The notes under the pieces: generated by a model
Told to the model about the DNA's origin: nothing
What the model saw: only the letters and a program-made list of their open reading frames with translations
Databases searched by the model: none
Position numbers and translations under genes: made by a program
NCBI GenBank assembly: GCA_002509485.1
Contig: DAWO01000081.1
Coordinates: forward strand, 443 to 19,835
Reading direction: 5' to 3'
Origin: Methanolinea sp. UBA477
GTDB taxonomy: Archaea > Halobacteriota > Methanomicrobia > Methanomicrobiales > Methanospirillaceae
DNA: 19,393 nucleotides
Shown here: in pieces, positions 7,970-14,165 of the stretch
Layout: each line of letters starts with the position of its first letter
Numbering within the stretch: the stretch's first letter is position 1

Positions 7970-8015
7970 TGAAATCAGTCCATAGTATTTTTATAATGAC
8001 GAAATATAAGTTTGG
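7970..8015. promoter_or_regulatory. Compact divergent promoter between the riboflavin operon and purE
   Basis: Only 46 bases separate the two divergent start codons. On the plus strand TTTTTATAATG (about 7988-7998) is centred about 24 bases before the purE ATG. On the minus strand TTATAAAAATA, the same A/T tract read backwards, is about 22 bases before the aminotransferase ATG. Neither start at the edge of this gap has a strong Shine-Dalgarno. The arrangement fits two overlapping TATA promoters producing leaderless or nearly leaderless transcripts. Inferred from spacing only. Confidence 0.6.
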
Positions 8016-8411
8016 ATGGCATTTATGGTAGATGTTGCGATTGTGAGCGGATCGGTATCTGATGCGGCCGTTGCCGGGATGGCTGCCGATGTCCTGAAGG
8101 AACACGGGAAGACATATGATCTCCAGGTCATCTCTGCCCACCGCGACCCCGACCGCCTGGACAAGTATATCAGGGAGAGCGATTGCAAGGTCTACATCGC
8201 AATCGCCGGGCTTTCCGCTGCACTGCCAGGAGTTATCGCCTCAAAAACGAAGAAACCGGTCATCGGAGTCCCGGTATCCGGGAAACTGCAGGGTATCGAT
8301 TCGCTCCTCTCCATCGTCCAGATGCCGAAGGGAGTACCCGTCGCATGCGTGGGTATCGATAACGGAGAGAACGCCGCACTCTTCGCAATCAGGATCCTGG
8401 AAACAGAATAA
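8016..8411 (+). CDS. purE: PurE-like N5-CAIR mutase / AIR carboxylase
   Basis: The protein is 131 residues, a little shorter than the usual 150-170 of PurE. It shows the family core: VAIVSGSVSD (7-16), the substrate-phosphate loop SAHRDPD with His42, the AIAGLSAALPGVIASKTKKPVIGVP segment, and QMPKGVPVACVGIDNGENAALFAIRIL. PurE rearranges N5-carboxyaminoimidazole ribonucleotide, or carboxylates AIR, in purine synthesis. Start choice is between ATG 8016 and ATG 8025; the latter has GGATGG 5-10 bases upstream and starts right at the first strand (MVDVAIV). It is transcribed alone, divergent from the riboflavin operon. The downstream end abuts the MITE-like element one base after the stop codon. 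It could be a PurE paralogue with another role. Confidence 0.88.
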   Translation: MAFMVDVAIVSGSVSDAAVAGMAADVLKEHGKTYDLQVISAHRDPDRLDKYIRESDCKVYIAIAGLSAALPGVIASKTKKPVIGVPVSGKLQGIDSLLSIVQMPKGVPVACVGIDNGENAALFAIRILETE

Positions 8412-8412
8412 G

Positions 8413-8522
8413 TCAGGCTGGGACATAACCCCACGGGTGCCGCGAAAGGATCCCTAATTGGAGTTATTTCCTTCTGACCTTTATAAGCAGCCGGCTCATT
8501 TTCTACTTGTGTCCCAGCCTGA
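8413..8522. mobile_element. MITE-like 110-base element with 13-bp terminal inverted repeats
   Basis: TCAGGCTGGGACA at 8413-8425 is exactly reverse-complemented at 8510-8522 (TGTCCCAGCCTGA). The match continues as xAA after one mismatch. The 84-base interior has no coding capacity and contains the small palindrome AGCCGGCT (8489-8496). A dinucleotide AG flanks both ends (8411-8412 and 8523-8524), a possible short target duplication. Length, terminal repeats and lack of a gene fit a non-autonomous miniature transposon. A long-armed RNA hairpin is the alternative. No transposase that could mobilise it is in the window. Confidence 0.6.
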
Positions 8523-8597
8523 AGTGGCTCTTTTCTACCGGGTGTGGGCAGGATTGATGAACCGGATACATGTTGAGGGGGCTATCCGCCGCCGCCA

Positions 8598-8747
8598 CCG
8601 AAAATACCGCGAGGCTGATTCACAGCCAAAATTTGAGCAATTGGGTACGAGTTGTGTGAGGACGCCCCGGCGGCGGTTGTAGGTGACTGAACTGGTATGC
8701 AGATAACAATTCGATTCAGTCTCCCCACACAAAACAGCGAGGAGGCG
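8598..8747 (+). repeat. Dispersed intergenic repeat, copy 2
   Basis: Block A (8598-8676) is 91 percent identical to 3981-4059, and block B (8733-8747) is identical to 4118-4132, separated by about 56 divergent bases. In this copy CCGCCGCCGCC (8586-8596), just before block A, can pair with CCGGCGGCGG (8667-8676) at its end, closing an ~90-base stem-loop. The pairing is much weaker in copy 1. GTTGAGGGGGCT (8572-8583) upstream is the exact reverse complement of AGCCCCCTCAAC (3952-3963) upstream of copy 1. Confidence 0.75.
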
Positions 8748-8826
8748 AATAAGTTGAATTTGGCGGGATTGCTCCACGTTTGTCTGAATTCCGAACGGCT
8801 TGAAGTGATCCGTGCCGGTTTTTTCT

Positions 8827-10107
8827 TCAGATATCTCTCTTCTCGAAGATCTCCCGCACCATCTTCATCGCACAGAGATCCCCGCACATCGAGCAGGTAT
8901 CGAGATCGCCGTCCCGTTCATGGATGGTTCGTGCATAATCCCCGAACAGGGCAAGCGCGAATTGTTCCTTCCAGTCCAGCCGATTTCTCGCCTCAGCCAT
9001 GCGGATCTCTCTTGGCATCCTGAACCCGTCGCGGTTGCGGACAAGATCTCCGATGTGAGCGGCAATCCGTGCAACTCTCGTCCCTTCAGTGATATCCTCA
9101 ATGAGGGGGAGGGCAAGGTGTTCGCTCGGGGAGACCATGCAGAGGAAATCGGCGCCATGCATGCATGCCACCGCTCCACCTATTGCAGAGACGACATGAT
9201 CGTACCCGGGGGCGATATCGGTCACCAGTGGGCCGAGCAGGTAGAGCGGTGCATCATTGGACAGCTCCTTGATGATCCTGACGTTGTATCCAATCTGCTC
9301 GATCGGCATGTGGCCCGGCCCCTCTATCATCCGCTGGACTCCCGCATCCAGTGCCCGGTTGGCGAGACGGCCCAGGTTCAGGTATTCCACGGTCTTTGCG
9401 TGGCGATCCGCATCCTGGATACATCCCGGCCTCATCCCATCACCAAGGCTTGCCACCACTTCGTATTCAGCAAGGATCTCCATCAGGTAATCAAACTCGC
9501 TGTACAGGGGATTTTCTTCATCCCTCCCGGACATCATGGCAACATGGAACGCTCCACCCCTCGAGACCACGGACATGATGCGCGGGTCACTGTACAGGGC
9601 GGCAAGTGCGTCTTTATTGACGCCGCAATGAAGGGTGAGGAAGTCCACACCGTCGCGACAGTGCTCGCGGATTACCGAGAAGAGGAGATCGGAATCGACG
9701 TCGGCGGCGTTGCCAGCCCTTCGGACGGCCTCGTAGACAGGGACGGTTCCGACAGGGACATCCATCTCAAGGATCTTTCTTCGTATCGATGGCAGATCAC
9801 CACCGGTGGAGAGGTCCATGAGGGTATCCGCGCCATTTGAAAGGGCGGACTTCGCCTTGGCGACTTCCAGCGACTCGTCACACCGTTCCCCGGAAGTGCC
9901 AATATTCACGTTCACCTTGACGGTGCAGCCTTCACCGATACCGCAGAGCCGGTGCTCCCGTGCAGGATTGGCTGGTATCACCACCCTCCCCCTCGCCACC
10001 GCACTGGCGAGTTTTCGTGCGTTTCCGCCTTCTTTGCGGGCCAAAGACTCGACGATTTCCGGTATGCCGGTGAAGCACTCCCGGACCAGGGTATGCATAA
10101 GACACAT
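8827..10107 (-). CDS. thiC: Phosphomethylpyrimidine synthase
   Basis: The product is 426 residues from ATG 10105-10107 (MCLMHTLVREC), or 423 from the ATG at 10096-10098. The frame is open further upstream, but that part overlaps the divergent gene and has no ThiC character. ThiC converts 5-aminoimidazole ribotide to HMP phosphate with S-adenosylmethionine. Family stretches include VKVNVNIGTSG, ADTLMDLSTGGDLP, GVDFLTLHCGV, MSVVSRGGAF, the EGPGHMP loop and GPLVTDIAPGYDHV. The C-terminal cluster-binding motif reads CSMCGDLC, which is C-x2-C-x3-C, one residue shorter than the textbook C-x2-C-x4-C. The gene is divergent from the MBL-fold gene with about 25 bases between starts. The gap is too short for a TPP riboswitch. 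Confidence 0.93.
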   Translation of the reverse strand: MCLMHTLVRECFTGIPEIVESLARKEGGNARKLASAVARGRVVIPANPAREHRLCGIGEGCTVKVNVNIGTSGERCDESLEVAKAKSALSNGADTLMDLSTGGDLPSIRRKILEMDVPVGTVPVYEAVRRAGNAADVDSDLLFSVIREHCRDGVDFLTLHCGVNKDALAALYSDPRIMSVVSRGGAFHVAMMSGRDEENPLYSEFDYLMEILAEYEVVASLGDGMRPGCIQDADRHAKTVEYLNLGRLANRALDAGVQRMIEGPGHMPIEQIGYNVRIIKELSNDAPLYLLGPLVTDIAPGYDHVVSAIGGAVACMHGADFLCMVSPSEHLALPLIEDITEGTRVARIAAHIGDLVRNRDGFRMPREIRMAEARNRLDWKEQFALALFGDYARTIHERDGDLDTCSMCGDLCAMKMVREIFEKRDI

Positions 10108-10132
10108 TTGTCCCGAGTACTTATTATTCTGC
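10108..10132. promoter_or_regulatory. Short divergent gap between thiC and the MBL-fold gene
   Basis: Twenty-five bases separate the two start codons. TACTTATTATTC (about 10118-10129) is the only A/T-rich tract and could serve as a promoter element for one direction. Neither start has a clear Shine-Dalgarno here, so leaderless transcription or later starts are possible (thiC at 10098). Confidence 0.35.
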
Positions 10133-10735
10133 ATGCCAGTGAGGTGGATCCCGGGTGGGGGGTTTCTGGGAAATTCGTATCTTTCCGGAAACGTGCTCGT
10201 TGATGCCGCGGTACTTCCCGGTGTGGTCGCGCAATATAAAGATGAGATCGAGATGATTGTTCTCACCCATTGCCACTACGATCATATAGCCCATGTACGA
10301 GAGATTGCCCACCTGTGCGATGCACCGGTATGCATCCATCGTCTCGACGGGCCCGGGTTGCAGGATGATTCAAAGAGCCTCTCTGTCAATTTCGGTGCCC
10401 GTTCACCCGGTATCGTTGCAGACAGGCTTCTTGAAGACGGCGATATGACAGGACATCTCAGAGTATTGCATACCCCTGGTCACACTCCGGGGAGCATCTG
10501 CCTGTACAGTGAGAAGGATAGGGCCCTGATCAGCGGCGATACGGTCTTTTGTGACGGGGGATTCGGCCGCTTCGATTTTCCTGGAGGAAGCCGTGGTGAT
10601 CTTGTGCATTCCCTTGAGCGCCTCTCCGCCCTCGTTGTTGAGGGGCTGTACCCGGGTCATGGATCACCGGTTGAGACTGGAGGGACCCGGCATATTGCCG
10701 GAGCTCGTGAATTGATACGTCTCACCTATGAATAA
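10133..10735 (+). CDS. Metallo-beta-lactamase-fold hydrolase (glyoxalase II-like)
   Basis: The protein is 200 residues from ATG 10133 (MPVRWIPGGGFLGNSYL). The frame is open further upstream but overlaps thiC. Metal ligands of the MBL superfamily are all visible: THCHYDH (His46, His48, Asp50, His51), the later His in HTPGHTPGS, the bridging Asp in ISGDTVFC, and the final His in YPGHGSP. The compact size and the GDTVFCDGGFGRFDFPGGS segment resemble glyoxalase II-like thiolesterases. The substrate is not identifiable. The last 8 bases overlap the DUF123 gene, so the two are probably co-expressed. Confidence 0.88.
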   Translation: MPVRWIPGGGFLGNSYLSGNVLVDAAVLPGVVAQYKDEIEMIVLTHCHYDHIAHVREIAHLCDAPVCIHRLDGPGLQDDSKSLSVNFGARSPGIVADRLLEDGDMTGHLRVLHTPGHTPGSICLYSEKDRALISGDTVFCDGGFGRFDFPGGSRGDLVHSLERLSALVVEGLYPGHGSPVETGGTRHIAGARELIRLTYE

Positions 10736-11165
10736 AGGAGTTTATTGCCTCGTTCTTCAAAATTCTCCCTGCAGTGTGAATATCGGAGCCTTGGGAACAC
10801 TCGATTTTTCCGGGGGCTGGCATGTGTATGTCGGCTCTGCAAGGGGCCCGGGAGGCCTCCTGAGGGTGGCGCGGCATATCCGGTATTCACGCCACCGGGG
10901 TGATACGCAAAGGTGGCATATCGATTATATTCTTGCTCACCCTGCCTTTTCCCTGGTTTCTGCCATATGCGCACCAACGAACGATGATGTGGAATGCCGG
11001 CTGGCCGGTCTTATGCCAGCCCTTCCGGTCACCGGATTCGGGTGCAGTGACTGCAGATGCCAATCACACCTTTTCTACTATGATCACCGCCCAGAACAGG
11101 ATCTCTTAGCAGTATTTGATGATCTGGACCTTTGTGTTACCATCACAAATATCAAAATGTCGTAA
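10728..11165 (+). CDS. DUF123 / Uri-type GIY-YIG-like nuclease-fold protein
   Basis: The product is 145 residues. It shows the DUF123 (COG1833) pattern: a start of KGVYCLVLQ, GGWHVYVGSARGPGGLLRVARHIR with the GIY-YIG-like tyrosine/glycine core, then WHIDYIL and a Cys-containing C-terminal half (FGCSDCRCQSHLFYY). These proteins are called Uri-superfamily endonucleases by similarity to the UvrC/intron-nuclease fold, but their activity is not well established. The start ATG overlaps the MBL-fold stop by 8 bases with no clear Shine-Dalgarno, consistent with translational coupling. The iron-sulfur flavoprotein gene follows 15 bases downstream. Confidence 0.85.
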   Translation: MNKGVYCLVLQNSPCSVNIGALGTLDFSGGWHVYVGSARGPGGLLRVARHIRYSRHRGDTQRWHIDYILAHPAFSLVSAICAPTNDDVECRLAGLMPALPVTGFGCSDCRCQSHLFYYDHRPEQDLLAVFDDLDLCVTITNIKMS

Positions 11166-11180
11166 AGCCAGTGTAAGAAT

Positions 11181-11732
11181 ATGACGGTGCTTGGTATTTC
11201 AGGTAGCATGAGAAAGGATGGAAATACATCCCTCCTCATCAGGAGAATTCTCGAACGCTGCGAGAGTGCGGGAATCCCCACAGAATTTGTGTCTCTGGCA
11301 GGAAAGGAGATCAAACCCTGTCTCGGGTGCGAAAAATGCAAGGAGAAGGACTGGTGTGTCATCCAGAATGACGACTGGGGGGAGATCATGCAGAAAGTGA
11401 TCGATTCCGAAGTCCTGGTCATCGGATCTCCCACGTATTATTACGATGTCTGCGGGCATATCAAGAACTTCATCGACCGGAGTTACTCGCTTTACCATCG
11501 CAGGAAACTGGCCGGAAGAAAAGCGGTGGCGGTTGCCATATGCGCAAACAAGGGTGGTGCGAGGACCATCGAGACACTTGAGGGATTCCTGAACACGCAC
11601 GAATTTTCCTACCTGGGATGGGCACGAGGCAAGGGCTACCTGGAAGGGGACATCCTCAAGGATACCAGGGCACTCAAGAAAGCCGATGAGATTGGAGATA
11701 AAATTGTGCAGCTCCTGAATCCTGCGGACTAA
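11181..11732 (+). CDS. Iron-sulfur flavoprotein (NADPH-dependent FMN reductase-like)
   Basis: The protein is 183 residues with a flavodoxin-like fold. The FMN phosphate loop is GISGSMRKDGNTSLL near the N-terminus, and GSPTYYYDVCGHIKNFIDR is the second FMN-binding region. A compact cysteine motif, Cys47-x2-Cys50-x2-Cys53-x5-Cys59, matches the 4Fe-4S motif described for the Methanosarcina iron-sulfur flavoprotein Isf. Isf proteins shuttle electrons and have been linked to reduction of O2 or H2O2 in methanogens. This gene ends the plus-strand series after the DUF123 gene. A near-palindrome (TCACACGGTGTGA, 11740-11752) lies 7 bases after the stop and may mark the transcript end. Confidence 0.9.
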   Translation: MTVLGISGSMRKDGNTSLLIRRILERCESAGIPTEFVSLAGKEIKPCLGCEKCKEKDWCVIQNDDWGEIMQKVIDSEVLVIGSPTYYYDVCGHIKNFIDRSYSLYHRRKLAGRKAVAVAICANKGGARTIETLEGFLNTHEFSYLGWARGKGYLEGDILKDTRALKKADEIGDKIVQLLNPAD

Positions 11733-11787
11733 AAAGATCTCACACGGTGTGACGATAGGGTTATGCCACATTTGTCTTTCAAAATTT

Positions 11788-11877
11788 TCATATCCATGCA
11801 GGGGGATCACGTTGGTTGGTCGGATCGCCTTGTTTGATGATGAATATCTCCTTTTTCTCGTTTGTCCCTTCTGACAC
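11788..11877 (-). CDS. Possible small protein of 29 residues downstream of cofH
   Basis: A short frame starts at GTG 11875-11877 and ends at TGA 11788-11790. AAAGGA lies about 6 bases before the GTG. The predicted C-terminal half (IFIIKQGDPTNQRDPPAWI) looks protein-like, with hydrophobic, charged and terminal aromatic residues, unlike the low-complexity frames of the other gaps. An in-frame TTG at 11901 would give 37 residues. It lies 45 bases after the cofH stop on the same strand. I do not recognise a family, and it may be chance. Confidence 0.25.
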   Translation of the reverse strand: MSEGTNEKKEIFIIKQGDPTNQRDPPAWI

Positions 11878-11922
11878 CCGGCATCCTTTCCGGAATATCA
11901 ACTGATAAAGCGCCTTTTGTGC

Positions 11923-13062
11923 TCAGATCAGATTGTATAGTGTGTCGCGGCGGCGCAATGTCCGTCCCAGGTCATCGGCGATTCGTTTCATCTCTGCCGG
12001 ATCAAGATAATCTGTATTGAGCGCGCCGGCTCCCTTCGATATACTCTCCTCAAACATCGTGCCACCAAGATCATCTGCACCGGCCATCAGGCCCAGTTGT
12101 GCCATCTTCAACCCGGTCTTGACCCATGAGACCTGGATATGCGGAATATTGTCGAGAAAAAGCCGGGAGACCGCAGTCATCAGGATGTCTTCCCTCCCTG
12201 TAGCTCCGGCCCGGGCGAGCCCCTTCCGGTAGAGCGGGGTGTTCATGTGGATAAACGAGAGCGGGACAAACTCGGTGAAACCGCCCGTCTCATCCTGGAT
12301 ATCCCGGAGAATGGCCAGGTGCTCCACACGGTCGGCGACGCTCTCGCAGTGACCGTACATGATCGTGGCGGTGGTCCTGATGCCAAGCGCGTGGGCTTCC
12401 CTGATGATCCGCACCCATTCGGCGGTCGAGACCTTGCCCGGACAGATCTTCTTTCGTACATCGTCGACCAGGATCTCCGCCGCCGTCCCGCAGAGTGAGC
12501 CAAGCCCGGCTTCTTTCAGCATCGTGAGCATCTCGACCGTTGATAACCCGCTCTTCCGTGCTCCGTATGCGACCTCCATCGGATTGCTCGCATGGATATG
12601 GATGCCCGGGGCCGCTTCGCGGATGGTTGAGATTATGTCCACGTACGAGTATGCGTCAAAATCAGGGTGGAGGCCGCTCACCGTGCATATCTCGCTCACA
12701 CCCCTCGATTGGGCCTCCCGGGTCTTCTTCCTGACCATGTCGCTGTCATGGTAGTAAACGTCCCCATCACCCGGTTTTCTTGAAAATCCGCAGAATCCAC
12801 AGGAATTAATGCACAGGTTCGTGACATTGATATTCTGGTTGCGCACGTAGGTGACGATCTCCCCGATACACCTGCTCCGCTTCCAATCAGCAGCTTCCGC
12901 CACGTTCCATACCCGGCGGTCATTGAGAGAGAAGAGTGCGTATGCGTCCTCCGGTGTGAGCCGGTGTCCGTCAAGGACATCGTCAAGGATCCGTCCCACC
13001 TCTTTTTCAGGCAGGTCATCTTTTCGCATGCTAACCATTGACAATACCTGTTGTGTATACAT
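11923..13062 (-). CDS. cofH: CofH: FO synthase subunit 2 (radical SAM, ribityl-uracil:tyrosine 4-hydroxybenzyl transferase)
   Basis: The product is 379 residues from ATG 13060-13062. Later in-frame ATGs at 13038 (AGGT 7 bases upstream) and 13029 are possible. TATA-like CTATTTAATAG around 13069-13078 would put the transcript start near 13050, which favours 13038. The radical SAM motif is Cys84-x3-Cys88-x2-Cys91 (CINSCGFC), followed by family stretches SEICTVSGLHPDFD, HASNPMEVAYGARKSG, LGSLCGTAAEIL and FVPLSFIHMNTPLY. CofH joins tyrosine to 5-amino-6-(D-ribitylamino)uracil on the way to FO, the deazaflavin core of F420. The partner cofG is not in the window. Close relatives such as MqnC/MqnE share the scaffold, but the overall pattern favours CofH. 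Confidence 0.88.
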   Translation of the reverse strand: MYTQQVLSMVSMRKDDLPEKEVGRILDDVLDGHRLTPEDAYALFSLNDRRVWNVAEAADWKRSRCIGEIVTYVRNQNINVTNLCINSCGFCGFSRKPGDGDVYYHDSDMVRKKTREAQSRGVSEICTVSGLHPDFDAYSYVDIISTIREAAPGIHIHASNPMEVAYGARKSGLSTVEMLTMLKEAGLGSLCGTAAEILVDDVRKKICPGKVSTAEWVRIIREAHALGIRTTATIMYGHCESVADRVEHLAILRDIQDETGGFTEFVPLSFIHMNTPLYRKGLARAGATGREDILMTAVSRLFLDNIPHIQVSWVKTGLKMAQLGLMAGADDLGGTMFEESISKGAGALNTDYLDPAEMKRIADDLGRTLRRRDTLYNLI

Positions 13063-13152
13063 CGCCTGCTATTAAATAGATGCGATACGGAAGGAATCTT
13101 GCAAACCCCAATTATTATTGGGTTTTAGCGTCTACCCTGCAGGAGAGAACAG
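13063..13152. promoter_or_regulatory. Divergent promoter region with a hairpin between cofH and the DUF1805 gene
   Basis: These 90 bases hold a TATA-like tract for cofH (13069-13078) and an A/T-rich inverted repeat CCCAAT-TATT-ATTGGG at 13107-13122, followed by TTTT. The hairpin lies about 30 bases before the DUF1805 start, where a TATA box or operator would be expected. AGGAGA about 6 bases before ATG 13153 is a clear Shine-Dalgarno. Confidence 0.5.
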
Positions 13153-13455
13153 ATGCAACAGTATACTGTCAAGCTGAAGAATTCTTCCGGAACAGGATAC
13201 ATCATACCGCTCGGACCTGTCAATCTCGTCTGCATAGTCACCGCAAGGGGACTTGTGGGATGTGGTGCATTCGATGTAGCCGCACTCGCCAACTTCGATT
13301 ATCCTGCCGCCCGGGTACGCCCGACACGGTCTGCATCGATTGAGACTATCGATGATCTGCTGGATGGAACGATCCGTGAAGCAAATAAAAACGCGGAAGA
13401 TCTTGGTGTAAAAACTGGAATGAGCGGAAAAGAGGCACTTGACCTCCTCTCCTGA
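13153..13455 (+). CDS. DUF1805 (YunC-like) protein
   Basis: The protein is 100 residues, the usual size for this family. Characteristic stretches are IPLGPVNLVCIVTARGLVGCGAFDVAALANFDYPAARV and a helical C-terminus (SIETIDDLLDGTIREANKNAEDLGVKTGMSGKEALDLL). DUF1805 proteins are widespread in methanogens and Bacilli, and their function is unknown. It is preceded by a strong Shine-Dalgarno and is monocistronic. It converges on the NifX-type gene with only 11 bases between the stops. Confidence 0.88.
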   Translation: MQQYTVKLKNSSGTGYIIPLGPVNLVCIVTARGLVGCGAFDVAALANFDYPAARVRPTRSASIETIDDLLDGTIREANKNAEDLGVKTGMSGKEALDLLS

Positions 13456-13466
13456 TCTCTACCCCG

Positions 13467-13796
13467 TCACACGTGGTGACAGGTACTCTCGCCTGAAACG
13501 ATATTGCCTTCCAGGAAGTCCCTCACCACAGAATCGACTTCCCCGGTCACGCCCATGAGAACCTGGATTCCACGGCTCTGGAATATCTCAACAGCCTTGG
13601 GACCCATTCCTCCGGCTATCACGTGTGTAACACCCTCTCTCTTGAGAAGCGCCGGGAGAGCTCCCGGCTGGTGCCCGGGATTTGGAACATCTCTTCGGGA
13701 GAACGTCCCATTCTCAACCGTGTAAATCGAGTATTCGCTGCAATGGCCAAAGTGAGCGGAGACCATGCCTCCATCATTTGCAATACCGACCTTCAA
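13467..13796 (-). CDS. NifX/NifB-type dinitrogenase Fe-Mo cofactor biosynthesis-domain protein (with Cys-His-His tail)
   Basis: I start this at TTG 13794-13796 (LKVGIANDGG), giving 109 residues, because AAAGGAGTGG lies about 6 bases upstream. The frame is open for 23 more codons, but those overlap the DUF5320 gene and look like noise. The protein is one NifX-like domain: VGIANDGGMVSAHFGHCSEYSIYTVE at the N-terminus, GALPALLKREGVTHVIAGGMGPKAVEIFQ in the middle, and IQVLMGVTGEVDSVVRDFLEG at the end. The last residues, GESTCHHV, place a Cys-His-His cluster at the C-terminus, a possible metal site absent from the paralogue at 16274-16609. NifX-family proteins bind Fe-S or Mo-containing clusters. 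The gene is 14 bases downstream of the DUF5320 gene. Confidence 0.88.
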   Translation of the reverse strand: MKVGIANDGGMVSAHFGHCSEYSIYTVENGTFSRRDVPNPGHQPGALPALLKREGVTHVIAGGMGPKAVEIFQSRGIQVLMGVTGEVDSVVRDFLEGNIVSGESTCHHV

Positions 13797-13810
13797 CCGA
13801 TACCACTCCT

Positions 13811-14086
13811 TTACCAGAATCTCCTTCTTCCACGTCCGCCGCCGAAGCCAAAGCCCCTGCCGCATCCCCGCGGGAAGCCGCCACGGCCCAAGCCGTAGAC
13901 CGGATAGTTGCCCCCGGGGTATCCCTGTCCATAGGGGGGCTGCTGCTCTGGATTTGCAGTCTGTGCAGGATCTCCACCTTCAGGTGCTGTGCTGGTCCCT
14001 GCCGCCTGGGGCGGTAGGCAATAGCCACGTCCCCACCCGGTGAGGGGGCCGCGACCCATAGGTCCGGTTCCGTTAAAACCTGGCAT
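13811..14086 (-). CDS. DUF5320 glycine/arginine-rich small protein
   Basis: The product is 91 residues. It begins with MPGFNGTGPMGRGPLTGWGRGYC, the signature start of DUF5320 proteins, then a Gln/Pro/Gly linker, then a C-terminal Gly/Arg/Phe-rich stretch (GRGFGFGGGRGRRRFW). The function of the family is unknown. It is repeatedly found next to NifX/NifB-type and MinD-type genes in methanogens and other anaerobes, as here. AGAGGT about 7 bases before the ATG serves as Shine-Dalgarno. The promoter upstream has a TATA tract and a perfect 16-base palindrome. Confidence 0.88.
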   Translation of the reverse strand: MPGFNGTGPMGRGPLTGWGRGYCLPPQAAGTSTAPEGGDPAQTANPEQQPPYGQGYPGGNYPVYGLGRGGFPRGCGRGFGFGGGRGRRRFW

Positions 14087-14113
14087 ATCTCTTTACCTCT
14101 ATTTTTGTTATTA

Positions 14114-14129
14114 TTACACATATGTGTAA
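14114..14129. promoter_or_regulatory. Perfect 16-base palindrome: candidate operator of the DUF5320-NifX transcript
   Basis: TTACACATATGTGTAA is its own reverse complement. It lies immediately downstream (minus-strand sense) of the TATA-like TTATTTATATTTT (14130-14142) and 28 bases before the DUF5320 start, so it would overlap the transcription start region. A related sequence with the same CACATATG core lies at 16629-16642 in front of the operon's first gene. The position fits a repressor site. Confidence 0.65.
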
Positions 14130-14165
14130 AAATATAAATAACTAACTCTTGCGGAAGAAAAGGTT

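Larger units (their letters stand above)
8412..8826. other. Gene-poor stretch between purE and thiC carrying two repeat elements
   Basis: The 415 bases lie between the convergent ends of purE (plus) and thiC (minus). They hold the MITE-like element (8413-8522) and dispersed repeat copy 2 (8598-8747). Open frames here overlap the repeats and show no family resemblance. A TATA-like TTTATAAGC at 8480-8488, inside the first element, could drive transcription rightwards into the second, but that is speculative. Confidence 0.6.

Noticed and set aside
3981..8747. CRISPR array
   Set aside because: The two repeat copies are 4.6 kb apart and there is no regular short repeat/spacer pattern anywhere in the window.
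8812..9840. Plus-strand open frame of 342 codons
   Set aside because: It is antisense to thiC, whose minus-strand translation matches the family throughout.
9806..10132. Upstream extension of the MBL-fold frame
   Set aside because: It is antisense to the thiC N-terminus; the MBL domain begins right at ATG 10133.
10108..10266. 53-codon N-terminal extension of ThiC
   Set aside because: It overlaps the divergent MBL-fold gene and lacks conserved ThiC sequence; methanogen ThiC of about 425 residues fits ATG 10107 or 10098.
11740..11752. TCACACGGTGTGA as an intrinsic terminator of the iron-sulfur flavoprotein gene
   Set aside because: The stem is only 6 bp and no T-run follows; kept only as a note in the gene entry.
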